Notes: generated by a model not told the origin, from the letters alone. A DNA stretch of 24,371 nucleotides from JAVXAG01 sp036660615 (GCA_036660615.1 JAVXAG010000012.1:1-24371), one strand, 5' to 3'. Positions 17,334 to 24,314 are shown, counted from the stretch's first letter. Made by a program: numbers and translations.

Positions 17334-18383
17334 CTACTTTTTTATAACTTTGTGATACCTATAGAAGTCGCCTAACTCTTTGTTTCTTTGACCACCCCAC
17401 AGTTGAATAATATTTACTCCTGATGAAGTGTTTGCCTCAATGATACATATGCCCTCTTCAGTTTTTAGAATATCCCATGCAATAAAATGCATATATGGCA
17501 GTTTGTTAGTCAGCTCCAGTATTTGTGTTTTCATATCTTCCCAATCGGGAATAACTGCACCCTCAATCTGTGCGCCTGAGTCTGGATGAACTTTGTAAAC
17601 ATTAAGATTGTGCAGACATCTTGCCTCACTTAGAACTCCTGTATCCAAATCAATCTTTGATACTAGTCCACCTCTACTGCCGTTGTCAACAGGTATGGTG
17701 TCCGACGTGCCAATTCTTTGAACTGCAAAAAATATCTTAAATTTGTGAGTGTCAATGTCACGCAAAGTTATCATTCTAATTGTATTCACCGTCTTGTCAT
17801 AAATAGCATCAGAATAGTGGTGCTGTTTCATTGACTCACAAATAAACCAATCATCTCTGTCTTTTAAAAACTGAATAAGTTCTTCATCGGTATACGGAGT
17901 TCTATCCACAAAGAGCTGTCCGTCCTGATAAATCAAAATGTTTACCCCTGTACCTTTTCCTGCACCATAGGGTTTAATAAAGAGTTTTCCTTTTTCTTTT
18001 AATAGTGTAACTGCATCTTCATATTCCATGCCCTTACTGTCAAAACTAGACAAAAACCCTTTGTTTTTTATCATATAGCTTTCCGGAACTCTAATATACT
18101 GTTTTAAAACTTCTGCCGCAGCTATTTTGTTGTTCAAAATAAAGTCAAAAGGCTCATTAATATATCTTGACCTATACCAGTCAAATTCCGATAAATATTC
18201 TTTTTTATCATTGTGATCAAAATCATAAAGCATCCATTGGTCAGCTAAATATCCACCACAAATATTTGCCCTTACTTTTTTATAGAAAGGACATTTAAAA
18301 TGGTTCTTCGCAAATATAATCCTTCTAAAATAAAGTAGGAATAGTTTAAGTTTTTTTATACATTTCTTTGCAAATTTGAACAT
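17334..18383 (-). CDS. ATP-grasp protein of the sugar-transfer-associated family
   Basis: A 349-residue enzyme, single-copy relative of the tandem protein two genes downstream. It has LFIKPYGAGKGTGVNIL (about 134-150, Lys137), ICESM (Glu183), VNTIRMITL (Arg203), GGLVSKIDLDTG, and an intact metal site IIEANTSSGVNI (Glu316, Asn318). The reading frame is open much further upstream, but that part overlaps the CDP-glycerol transferase gene and is not protein-like; the start at 18383 lies 13 bases past that gene's stop, with AGAGAG before it. It ends in TAG. The ligated substrate is unknown; a carboxylate-amine or similar ligation during polymer assembly is inferred from the ATP-grasp fold. Confidence 0.8.
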   Translation of the reverse strand: MFKFAKKCIKKLKLFLLYFRRIIFAKNHFKCPFYKKVRANICGGYLADQWMLYDFDHNDKKEYLSEFDWYRSRYINEPFDFILNNKIAAAEVLKQYIRVPESYMIKNKGFLSSFDSKGMEYEDAVTLLKEKGKLFIKPYGAGKGTGVNILIYQDGQLFVDRTPYTDEELIQFLKDRDDWFICESMKQHHYSDAIYDKTVNTIRMITLRDIDTHKFKIFFAVQRIGTSDTIPVDNGSRGGLVSKIDLDTGVLSEARCLHNLNVYKVHPDSGAQIEGAVIPDWEDMKTQILELTNKLPYMHFIAWDILKTEEGICIIEANTSSGVNIIQLWGGQRNKELGDFYRYHKVIKK

Positions 18384-18396
18384 TTTTTCTCTCTTT

Positions 18397-19515
18397 CTAA
18401 TCTCTCTGTGGTAATTTATCAATAACAACTTTGGCAAGTGTCTCTGCCTGCTGTCCCAAATTTTGTGGCAAATACTTTTCTCTGTAATGGTCAAGGGCTT
18501 GTTTATTGTACTCTGTGTTTTCCAAGGCAAAAGCAAGATCCTTTGCATCTCTAAATACGCAACCCGGCATTGTTTCAAACAAGTCTATGTTAAGTCCGTT
18601 TTTGGACTTGTATTCGTCATAATCGCTTACAAAGTAGTACGTCTTTTTGTTCAGTACTGCACCCTCTATAGCTATTGCCGAGTAGTCTGTAATCAAATAA
18701 TCCGCTACCGCAAGCAAATCAACAGCCTTGAATTCTGGGCAAGTCAAAACTGCCGGATTATCACAGGTTATCTGTTGATTAGGATGTCCTTTTATTATTA
18801 AAATGTATTTATCATAATCTATTGCATCCAATAGTTGTTCCCACTGCCATTCCATATTGCGTCTAAACGTTGGTGCATATAGAAGTACCGTCTTTTCTTT
18901 TAGTTTAGGATATATCTTATAGACTGCTTCTTTGTTTTGTTCCTCAGTGTTTATAAGGTGGTCTATTCGAGGTAGCCCGATGTTTAGAAGCTTGTCTTCT
19001 GTGGTGTTAAATGATCCACAGTAAAACTCATTCCAAGCTTTGCCACCAGCAATTATTACGTCATATTTCTCATGCATACATAATAGCTTTGAAGTTTTTT
19101 CGCTTCTCCCTGAATCTTTTCCTAAAGTCTGGTATCCGGACTGTTTTATTTTTCCTAATGCATGCCACATCTGAATTACCGTCAAAGCTTTTTTGTGGTT
19201 CAAAATAGATACTGTAGGCCAGTATGCATCTAATACGCAAACAGTTGCTGTAGCCAAATGGTACATACTTCTCACCATTGACCACGCAAATTTGAGATAT
19301 CCATCTTTTCCATCAGCCATTCTGTTGCATATCGCCACAATTTTAACGTCGGGGCGTTGTTCTAACAGCTGGTCTTTTAGCAATTGAAAGTCAAGTGACA
19401 ATTCGTTTGATTGACGGCTGAGAAAAAGCACCTTGTTTTTATCTGTTGGAAAGATTTTTAATATCCCATAAACAATCTTCATACATATTTTAAATATATT
19501 TATAACTATACTCAT
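18397..19515 (-). CDS. CDP-glycerol glycerophosphotransferase (TagB/TagF-like)
   Basis: A 372-residue GT-B-type enzyme that transfers glycerol phosphate (or a similar polyol phosphate) from its CDP form to a lipid-linked acceptor at the inner membrane face. A hydrophobic N-terminal helix (about 4-22) is followed by the family blocks TVIQMWHALGKIKQSGYQ, VIIAGGKAWNEFYCGSF, TVLLYAPTFRRN, YILIIKGHPNQQ and DYLITDYSAIAIEGA; the last two hold the His and Asp/Ser that bind the phosphates. Length is close to TagB (about 380). It is the first gene of the wall-polymer block, and GGTGA precedes its ATG. It ends in TAG, 13 bases before the ATP-grasp gene. Confidence 0.9.
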   Translation of the reverse strand: MSIVINIFKICMKIVYGILKIFPTDKNKVLFLSRQSNELSLDFQLLKDQLLEQRPDVKIVAICNRMADGKDGYLKFAWSMVRSMYHLATATVCVLDAYWPTVSILNHKKALTVIQMWHALGKIKQSGYQTLGKDSGRSEKTSKLLCMHEKYDVIIAGGKAWNEFYCGSFNTTEDKLLNIGLPRIDHLINTEEQNKEAVYKIYPKLKEKTVLLYAPTFRRNMEWQWEQLLDAIDYDKYILIIKGHPNQQITCDNPAVLTCPEFKAVDLLAVADYLITDYSAIAIEGAVLNKKTYYFVSDYDEYKSKNGLNIDLFETMPGCVFRDAKDLAFALENTEYNKQALDHYREKYLPQNLGQQAETLAKVVIDKLPQRD

Positions 19516-19575
19516 AGTTTATTCACCACTTACCCTATCGTACTAATTTACCATATTTCTGACCTTTTGTAAATA

Positions 19576-19581
19576 ATTATA
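19576..19581 (-). promoter_or_regulatory. Possible -10 element for the wall-polymer operon
   Basis: TATAAT on the minus strand, about 60 bases upstream of the CDP-glycerol transferase start and downstream of the pyl operon terminator. No good -35 hexamer is found at 16-18 bases, so this is tentative. Confidence 0.4.
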
Positions 19582-19616
19582 GCCGAAACTAAGAAACTTA
19601 ATATCTATATCTTATC

Positions 19617-19669
19617 AAAAAAAGGAGCGAAACACCTCTGGTTTATCATAACCAATTGTGGATAGCTCC
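19617..19669 (-). terminator. Intrinsic terminator of the pyl operon
   Basis: On the minus strand GGAGC (complement of 19665-19669) pairs with GCTCC (complement of 19624-19628), followed directly by seven T. An inner TGGTT/AACCA stem is contained in the loop. It begins just after the PadR-type gene stop and separates the pyrrolysine operon from the wall-polymer genes. Confidence 0.75.
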
Positions 19670-19674
19670 ATAAA

Positions 19675-20043
19675 TTACATTCCATTATTTATTTTTTCAA
19701 CTAATTGAAATATATACTCCCCATAGTCTTTTAGTGCAATCGACCAATTGGCTAAACAACCTTTGCCTTGAGTTGTTATGCTGTAAACTCTTTTAGGATT
19801 ACCCTGATCTTCTTCCATATCCCATGCAGAAGTCAGTAAACCTGATGTTTCCATCTTTTTTAAGTATCTATATACCCCTGCCGCATCTGGACGATTCTCC
19901 GCAAATCTGGGAATCTTTGACATTTCTTTTATGATGGCAAATCCATGCAAATCGCCACCTTCCTGTAAAATACTAAGTATTACCGGTTGTAACAATTTAT
20001 CCAAATTTTTCCCTTGGCAAGGACAATCCATATCAAAATACAT
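19675..20043 (-). CDS. PadR-family transcriptional regulator
   Basis: A 122-residue winged-helix regulator: LQPVILSILQEGGDLHGFAI (about 18-37), then RPDAAGVYRYLKKMETSGLL (about 51-70) and PKRVYSITTQGKGCL (about 83-97), the order seen in PadR proteins. The C-terminal helix probably dimerises. The N-terminus carries a CPC motif (Cys7, Cys9) found in a subgroup of these regulators, possibly for metal or redox sensing. AGGGGGAA precedes the ATG. As the last gene of the pyl operon, 11 bases after pylSn, it is a good candidate regulator of pyrrolysine or methylamine genes; the ligand is unknown. Confidence 0.82.
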   Translation of the reverse strand: MYFDMDCPCQGKNLDKLLQPVILSILQEGGDLHGFAIIKEMSKIPRFAENRPDAAGVYRYLKKMETSGLLTSAWDMEEDQGNPKRVYSITTQGKGCLANWSIALKDYGEYIFQLVEKINNGM

Positions 20044-20054
20044 ATAACTTCCCC

Positions 20055-20384
20055 CTACTCATCTTTGTGTCGCAAATCGCTACCATAATGTGAGTCAAAA
20101 AATGTCTTTGAATATTTTTCTAACTTCCATTCCGGTACTTTGCAATCTTTACAAGGTTTTGCAACCCATTTATTTCTAAGCCACCTTGCAGCCCTTGAAC
20201 TTCTGGAGTTATATACTTGAAAAGTCTTTCCACAGTGAGTAGTAATATCTGCATATTTTCCATTTCTTTCGATGCTTCTTATTCCATGCAAAACTCCGCT
20301 CCTTGATGGCCAAAGTTTCATCTTATCAAGCAACAAAAACAATTCAATATTTTTTCTGTAATATCTTTTTTTACTATCAGCCAT
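20055..20384 (-). CDS. pylSn: Pyrrolysyl-tRNA synthetase N-terminal subunit PylSn
   Basis: A 109-residue tRNA-Pyl-binding protein, the separate N-terminal partner of PylSc in bacteria (fused to it in Methanosarcina). The core LWPSRSGVLHGIRSIE and FQVYNSRSSRAARWLR match archaeal PylRS N-terminal domains. Zinc ligands are all visible: His33, Cys51, Cys78 and Cys81 (KPCKDCKVP). It binds the T-loop and variable arm of the tRNA and raises charging efficiency. The start overlaps the GTPase stop (TAATG), with AGGAGG 13 bases upstream inside that gene. It ends in TAG; readthrough would add 24 residues, so its own expression could respond to amber suppression (inference). Confidence 0.93.
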   Translation of the reverse strand: MADSKKRYYRKNIELFLLLDKMKLWPSRSGVLHGIRSIERNGKYADITTHCGKTFQVYNSRSSRAARWLRNKWVAKPCKDCKVPEWKLEKYSKTFFDSHYGSDLRHKDE

Positions 20385-21298
20385 TATAGATACAGCCTTC
20401 CTCCTAGAATTTTTGTGGATGCCTCTGTTATCTCACTTAACATTTTTATGCCAACTGCAGAAATAACCACAATCTCGGTTTCTTCTTTTTCTTCCCAAGG
20501 TGTCAATATTATATTGTTAACCACTGCACTTATTTCCAAAATGCCTTGGTCAGTATCTGCAAATCCTTTTATTCTATAGCTATCTTTTGCGATAGCTTCC
20601 AAAAACTCAATGAGTTTATCTTTCTCTATTTTTCCATCTGCCTTTAATATAAATGTGTTTGGTCTGGATTCATAAGTGTTTGTCGTATCCTGACTGCTGA
20701 TTAAATTGACTGCAAAATGATCCACAATTTCTTTTATATCAACATTGCAAAAGCTTGTCCCATATATTTTTACACTTTGATTTATCTCTGCAACTTTGTC
20801 GGATATCTCTTTGAATGTGCTATCGTCGATTAAATCCAGTTTATTTACGATTATTGCATTGCCGTACTGTACCTGTCTTTCAAGTGCAGGAAGTACCTCA
20901 ACTAGTCCCAAGAAGTTTTGTCCATCGACTATGCATATTGAACCTTTAAGCAATAAATTGTCTTTTGTATCTGCTTTGATTCCATTGATAATATCTCCCA
21001 TATTGGAAGGATCTGCAAGTCCCGAAGCTTCGATAAACAGATATTCAATGTCACTTTTTGACATAGCAATCAGCCCATCTACGAATTTATCCTTTATGCA
21101 AGCACAAAAAATCGATCCATTGGACAACTCCGCCATATCAATTCCATCTCTTTTTACTAGTTTTGCATCTATATTTACTTTGCCAAACTCGTTTATGATA
21201 ACACCAATTTTATTGTTGCTATATGTTTCTAACAATGACTGCATTAGAGTGGTTTTACCAGCTCCTAAAAAGCCTGTCAATAATACTATTTGAATCAT
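20384..21298 (-). CDS. G3E-family GTPase (CobW/HypB/UreG-like)
   Basis: A 304-residue P-loop GTPase of the metallochaperone group. It has Walker A GFLGAGKTT (9-17), NEFGKVNIDAKL, switch-like FIEASGLADP (about 88-97), and NKLD (152-155) for guanine specificity. The usual CxCC metal motif is CACI (Cys65, Cys67) here, lacking the third Cys. The C-terminus has a reduced CobW-like domain (about 215-304). It lies between pylT and pylSn, starting 22 bases after the tRNA, with AGGAG about 11 bases before the ATG. A role in cobalt or corrinoid handling for methylamine methyltransferases is plausible from context but unproven. Confidence 0.88.
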   Translation of the reverse strand: MIQIVLLTGFLGAGKTTLMQSLLETYSNNKIGVIINEFGKVNIDAKLVKRDGIDMAELSNGSIFCACIKDKFVDGLIAMSKSDIEYLFIEASGLADPSNMGDIINGIKADTKDNLLLKGSICIVDGQNFLGLVEVLPALERQVQYGNAIIVNKLDLIDDSTFKEISDKVAEINQSVKIYGTSFCNVDIKEIVDHFAVNLISSQDTTNTYESRPNTFILKADGKIEKDKLIEFLEAIAKDSYRIKGFADTDQGILEISAVVNNIILTPWEEKEETEIVVISAVGIKMLSEITEASTKILGGRLYL

Positions 21299-21320
21299 TT
21301 TTAACTTCTCTCCTAAATAA

Positions 21321-21392
21321 TGGCGAGGTGCCCGAGAGTTTCACTCGGCTGCATAGATTTAGAGTCTATGTGATCAATACGATCCGCACCCC
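21321..21392 (-). tRNA. pylT: tRNA-Pyl (anticodon CUA), amber decoding
   Basis: A 72-base tRNA folds on the minus strand. It has a 7-bp acceptor stem (GGGGTGC/GCACCTC, one G-U pair), a single base before the D arm, a 4-bp D stem with a 5-base loop (GATC GTATT GATC), a 6-bp anticodon stem (CATAGA/TCTATG) with loop CTCTAAA, a 3-base variable region CAG, a T arm CCGAG TGAAACT CTCGG, discriminator G and encoded CCA. The short D loop, 6-bp anticodon stem and 3-base variable loop are hallmarks of tRNA-Pyl, and the layout matches that remembered for Desulfitobacterium. It lies within the operon, 22 bases from pylD and 22 bases from the GTPase gene. Confidence 0.97.
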
Positions 21393-21398
21393 AAAATG

Positions 21399-21428
21399 GT
21401 TAGCATATTGCCAGTTAGCAAAGTGCCA
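21399..21428 (-). repeat. Tandem 15-base direct repeat duplicating the pylD stop
   Basis: Two adjacent 15-base units (21399-21413 and 21414-21428) agree at 13 of 15 positions. The unit holds the last codons and the stop of pylD, so the frame reads LALC-stop then LAIC-stop. Confidence 0.75.
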
Positions 21429-22221
21429 GCCCCAGCATAATAGCTGTACCGATTTCTAAAAAATCAGATACTGTCTTTTCTCCATAAATATTCCTTGCTT
21501 CTTCATCTAAGGAAAGTGGAATCCCCGGCGTAGCAATAATGGCATCCTCTGCCAAGTATTCTTTTGTTAGCCATCCACCGACATTTGTAAAGTCCAAAAT
21601 ATTTCTGTATTTTTTTATGTCTTTTATATTATCTAATTTTACATTAGGTAATTCCTTTATTTTATCAAAATCTTTATCATATATGGCAAAATCCATATGT
21701 TTTTGATTAAGTATTTTGACTGCGTCTTGTCCAACTATTCCATATCCAATAACCAGAATTTCTTCTGATTCATCTCTGTTATTTAGTTTCTTCAAAGCTT
21801 CCATAACTTGAATATATCCTAGGGCAGTGCCGTAATTGTTATCACCAGCTTTGCCATTTTTTAAATTTAGTGCCAAGTATCTGGTGTCATCTGCAAAAAA
21901 AACCACATCTGCATTTTCTAGTACAGCATCATAAATTCCGTCGACATCTGTATGTTCTGTAACAAAAGCTTCACACCCCATAGTTCTCACTATGGCTGCC
22001 ACTGATTGGCTAAACTTGCTTATCAGTCCTTGCCCTTGGGTAATCGGAACTACTGCAACCTTAGATTTTGCAATGAGTTTATCCATTTTATCACTAGGCA
22101 CATCACAGCATTTTGCTGCCAATTTTGCCAAATCATAACCTGTTTTTCTAAGAAGCTCTCTGTTGTATTCTTCCATCTCAGCTTCCATATTTTCTATCCA
22201 CTCTGTTATCAATCTTGTCAT
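21415..22221 (-). CDS. pylD: Pyrrolysine synthase PylD (methylornithyl-lysine dehydrogenase)
   Basis: A 268-residue NAD-dependent enzyme. It oxidises the N6-(3-methylornithyl)-lysine made by PylC; the product cyclises with loss of ammonia to give pyrrolysine. The N-terminal helices have MEEYNRELLRKTGYDL, and VVPITQGQGLISKFSQSVAAI (about 57-77) is a strong PylD signature. A Rossmann segment EILVIGYGIVGQDAV (about 153-167) binds the dinucleotide. VSDFLEIGTAIMLGLAL ends the protein. The length matches the family (about 260-270). The start overlaps the pylSc stop as ATGA. The gene ends 22 bases before tRNA-Pyl. Confidence 0.95.
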   Translation of the reverse strand: MTRLITEWIENMEAEMEEYNRELLRKTGYDLAKLAAKCCDVPSDKMDKLIAKSKVAVVPITQGQGLISKFSQSVAAIVRTMGCEAFVTEHTDVDGIYDAVLENADVVFFADDTRYLALNLKNGKAGDNNYGTALGYIQVMEALKKLNNRDESEEILVIGYGIVGQDAVKILNQKHMDFAIYDKDFDKIKELPNVKLDNIKDIKKYRNILDFTNVGGWLTKEYLAEDAIIATPGIPLSLDEEARNIYGEKTVSDFLEIGTAIMLGLALC

Positions 22222-23063
22222 AATGGTTCACCATCTATAAATGTAATACTTTTTCCAAATCTTTTTATCGTCTTGCTCTTTGTCATTGCCATTGTCAATC
22301 TTTCTATGCCAAATCCAATGCCTACCCAAGTGTCAAATACTCCCCAAGCTGCGTCAAGGAAATGTGGTCCATATGAACCCGATGCCACTTCCATTCCATT
22401 TACTTCTATGTCAACTGTACTTCCATACACTGTGGAATCTTCTACAACTAGTTCGTATTGGCTTTCTGGTATTCCCAAAGTTGCCATAGCATTATGTGCC
22501 ATTTCTTTCAGTCTTTCCAATTGGTCGCCGTCTTTTACGCTGGCAAGCTCAACGCAATTCAACATGGTAAATTCATTCATATGTTGAGCCCCTTGGGACT
22601 CTTTTCTGAAACAAGAGCCAATTTCAAATATTTTTACTGGCTTGTTTGTTATTCTTTTTAGTTCTCTCATTACAACATAAAGGTTTGGTGCCAACATTGG
22701 TCTAAGACATTTTTTAGCATCTAACCAAAAAACCTGTTCTGTAAGATGATGTTCATCATCTATGGTCATCTTTGCCAACATCTGTTTTGTAATTATTGTC
22801 GGTGTCTCAACTTTTGTAAAGCCATCTGACATCAACCATCTTTCTAACATTCTGCCGACTTCAACACTTTGTGTCATATGTTTTTCATTTAGAAGGTTTG
22901 ATATATTCTCTTTGCTTTTTTTAACCATTTCTTTTTCTAATTGTCTAAAATAGTTATCTCTATCAACGGCACTTTCAAACTCCATCTCTAGTAGTTCCTC
23001 TGCTCCGTTAAGTGTTGCAATTCTTTCTTGTTGTGTTACTGTAAATTTCTCTGACACAATCAT
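22218..23063 (-). CDS. pylSc: Pyrrolysyl-tRNA synthetase catalytic subunit PylSc
   Basis: A 281-residue class II synthetase core. It activates pyrrolysine and charges tRNA-Pyl together with PylSn. Motif 2 region: KIFEIGSCFRKES and HMNEFTMLNC; motif 3: GIGFGIERLTMAM. CLRPMLAPNLYVVMREL forms part of the substrate pocket. By alignment with remembered M. mazei PylRS, Tyr306, Asn346, Tyr384 and Trp417 are kept, while Leu309, Cys348 and Val401 become Met, Val and Ser. The ATG at 23063 directly abuts AAGGG; a GTG at 23057, 6 bases after it, may be the true start. It lies 79 bases after pylC and overlaps pylD. Confidence 0.95.
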   Translation of the reverse strand: MIVSEKFTVTQQERIATLNGAEELLEMEFESAVDRDNYFRQLEKEMVKKSKENISNLLNEKHMTQSVEVGRMLERWLMSDGFTKVETPTIITKQMLAKMTIDDEHHLTEQVFWLDAKKCLRPMLAPNLYVVMRELKRITNKPVKIFEIGSCFRKESQGAQHMNEFTMLNCVELASVKDGDQLERLKEMAHNAMATLGIPESQYELVVEDSTVYGSTVDIEVNGMEVASGSYGPHFLDAAWGVFDTWVGIGFGIERLTMAMTKSKTIKRFGKSITFIDGEPL

Positions 23064-23142
23064 CCCTTCTTTCTTGAAGTATTTGTTCTCTACAAGTATT
23101 GTACCACAGCTACTAGTTCATTTATAATAATATCTTTGAGTA

Positions 23143-24267
23143 TTATGGTAACAATTTTAGAGTACTTATCATTTTCTTTCTTTTAGCCTCTAGCTCTTTC
23201 TCTGTTTCTGCTGAATTTATAAATATTCCTTTAAATCCTTTGACTCCATCTTGCAAATCTGATATAACCACATCTGCATTCAGCAAGTTTTCTCTAGGCA
23301 CTAGTGGTCTTGCCTCTCCCATAATATGTTCTCCCATTTGGTGCAGTTTATGGTTATCAAAGTTGAAGTGTTCGTAGCTTGCAAATAGGTTTGTTTCTTT
23401 CTGTTCTCTAGTAAACTCTCCATAAAGCACTATGTCTGCCAACTCCTCAAGTAAATTAATTCCAGTTGAATAGTATACTGTAAGTGGTGTTTGACTAGGT
23501 ATTCTTGCATCGATTTCTAAAACTTTAAATTGTCCTTTGTATTCGATTACTTCCACGTCCATTATCCCTGTCAAATTCACCATCTTAGCCAATCTTACTG
23601 CTATATCATGAAATTCTATTTCTTGTTCTTTCGTTATCTTGCAAGGTGCTGTTACTCTACAACAATCATAGACTTCGTCCATATGGATCTCTGTAATTTT
23701 GTATGTTCTATATTCTTTTTTATTTCCAATTACTTCAATGGAGTATGATGGCCCACTCAAATATTCTTCTACTATCCAGTTAAATTTGTCGTTTCTATGT
23801 AAAAGAAATTCTTCTACTTCTTCTCTAGTTTCTGCTTTGCGCACTCCTGTAGAGCCACTTTCTCCTGATGGCTTTATTATATATGGCCCTTCGCACTCTG
23901 GATAATACTCTGGCGCAGGAATCTTGTTTTCGTGTATCAATTTATCTGTTTTTATCTTTGATGATGAAATCTTATATGCTTCCATATCGAATGCCAATTT
24001 CAGTTTTTCTTCATCACAGATATCAACTATTGCCTGCAATACTTCTTCGTTTTCCATTGCTGGAAGCACAAAGTCTGCTCTTTTCATGGCTGCAATTACT
24101 TCTTCATCTCTCTTACAAACATCTCCGCACACAAACTCGTCGCAAAACCCCGATGCCGGAACCTTTGGATTACTATCAATCAAAATACTCTTATATCCTG
24201 CAAGTCTAGCCAAGAATGTAGCTTCTGTCCCCTGAAGTTTCCCTCCAATTATTGCAACTTTTATCAT
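23143..24267 (-). CDS. pylC: 3-methylornithine--L-lysine ligase PylC (ATP-grasp)
   Basis: A 374-residue ATP-grasp ligase joining (3R)-3-methyl-D-ornithine to the epsilon amine of L-lysine, the second step of pyrrolysine synthesis. The N-terminal VAIIGGKLQGTEATFLARLAG is the PylC-type nucleotide-like fold; YIIKPSGESGSTGVRKA (about 128-144) is the ATP-binding loop; IMDVEVIEYKGQFKVLEIDA (about 235-254) holds metal ligands; PSQTPLTVYYSTGINLLEEL follows and matches PylC proteins. AGGAGG lies 5 bases before the ATG. It is the first gene of the operon visible here, and no pylB is found in the window. Confidence 0.95.
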   Translation of the reverse strand: MIKVAIIGGKLQGTEATFLARLAGYKSILIDSNPKVPASGFCDEFVCGDVCKRDEEVIAAMKRADFVLPAMENEEVLQAIVDICDEEKLKLAFDMEAYKISSSKIKTDKLIHENKIPAPEYYPECEGPYIIKPSGESGSTGVRKAETREEVEEFLLHRNDKFNWIVEEYLSGPSYSIEVIGNKKEYRTYKITEIHMDEVYDCCRVTAPCKITKEQEIEFHDIAVRLAKMVNLTGIMDVEVIEYKGQFKVLEIDARIPSQTPLTVYYSTGINLLEELADIVLYGEFTREQKETNLFASYEHFNFDNHKLHQMGEHIMGEARPLVPRENLLNADVVISDLQDGVKGFKGIFINSAETEKELEAKRKKMISTLKLLP

Positions 24268-24285
24268 ACCTGCCTCCTATTTTAT

Positions 24286-24299
24286 CGGTGCAATCACCG
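24286..24299. repeat. Hairpin in the pylC leader
   Basis: CGGTG (24286-24290) and CACCG (24295-24299) form a perfect 5-bp stem with a 4-base loop, between the -10 element and the pylC ribosome binding site. It may be an operator half-site pair or an RNA hairpin. Confidence 0.4.
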
Positions 24300-24314
24300 T
24301 TTTCTTTGTCTTAT

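Noticed and set aside
18384..18578. An N-terminal extension of 65 residues on the single ATP-grasp gene.
   Set aside because: It overlaps the conserved end of the CDP-glycerol transferase gene in another frame and has no ribosome binding site of its own; the start at 18383 gives a normal protein.
21321..21392. A plus-strand tRNA-Leu with anticodon UAG, from the loop TTTAGAG.
   Set aside because: The plus-strand fold lacks a normal D arm and long variable arm, whereas the minus strand gives a complete tRNA-Pyl with CCA and anticodon CUA.
23099..23142. An internal promoter before pylSc, from a TACAAT on the minus strand.
   Set aside because: No -35 hexamer at a suitable distance and no extended -10; the 79-base gap may simply be spacer.
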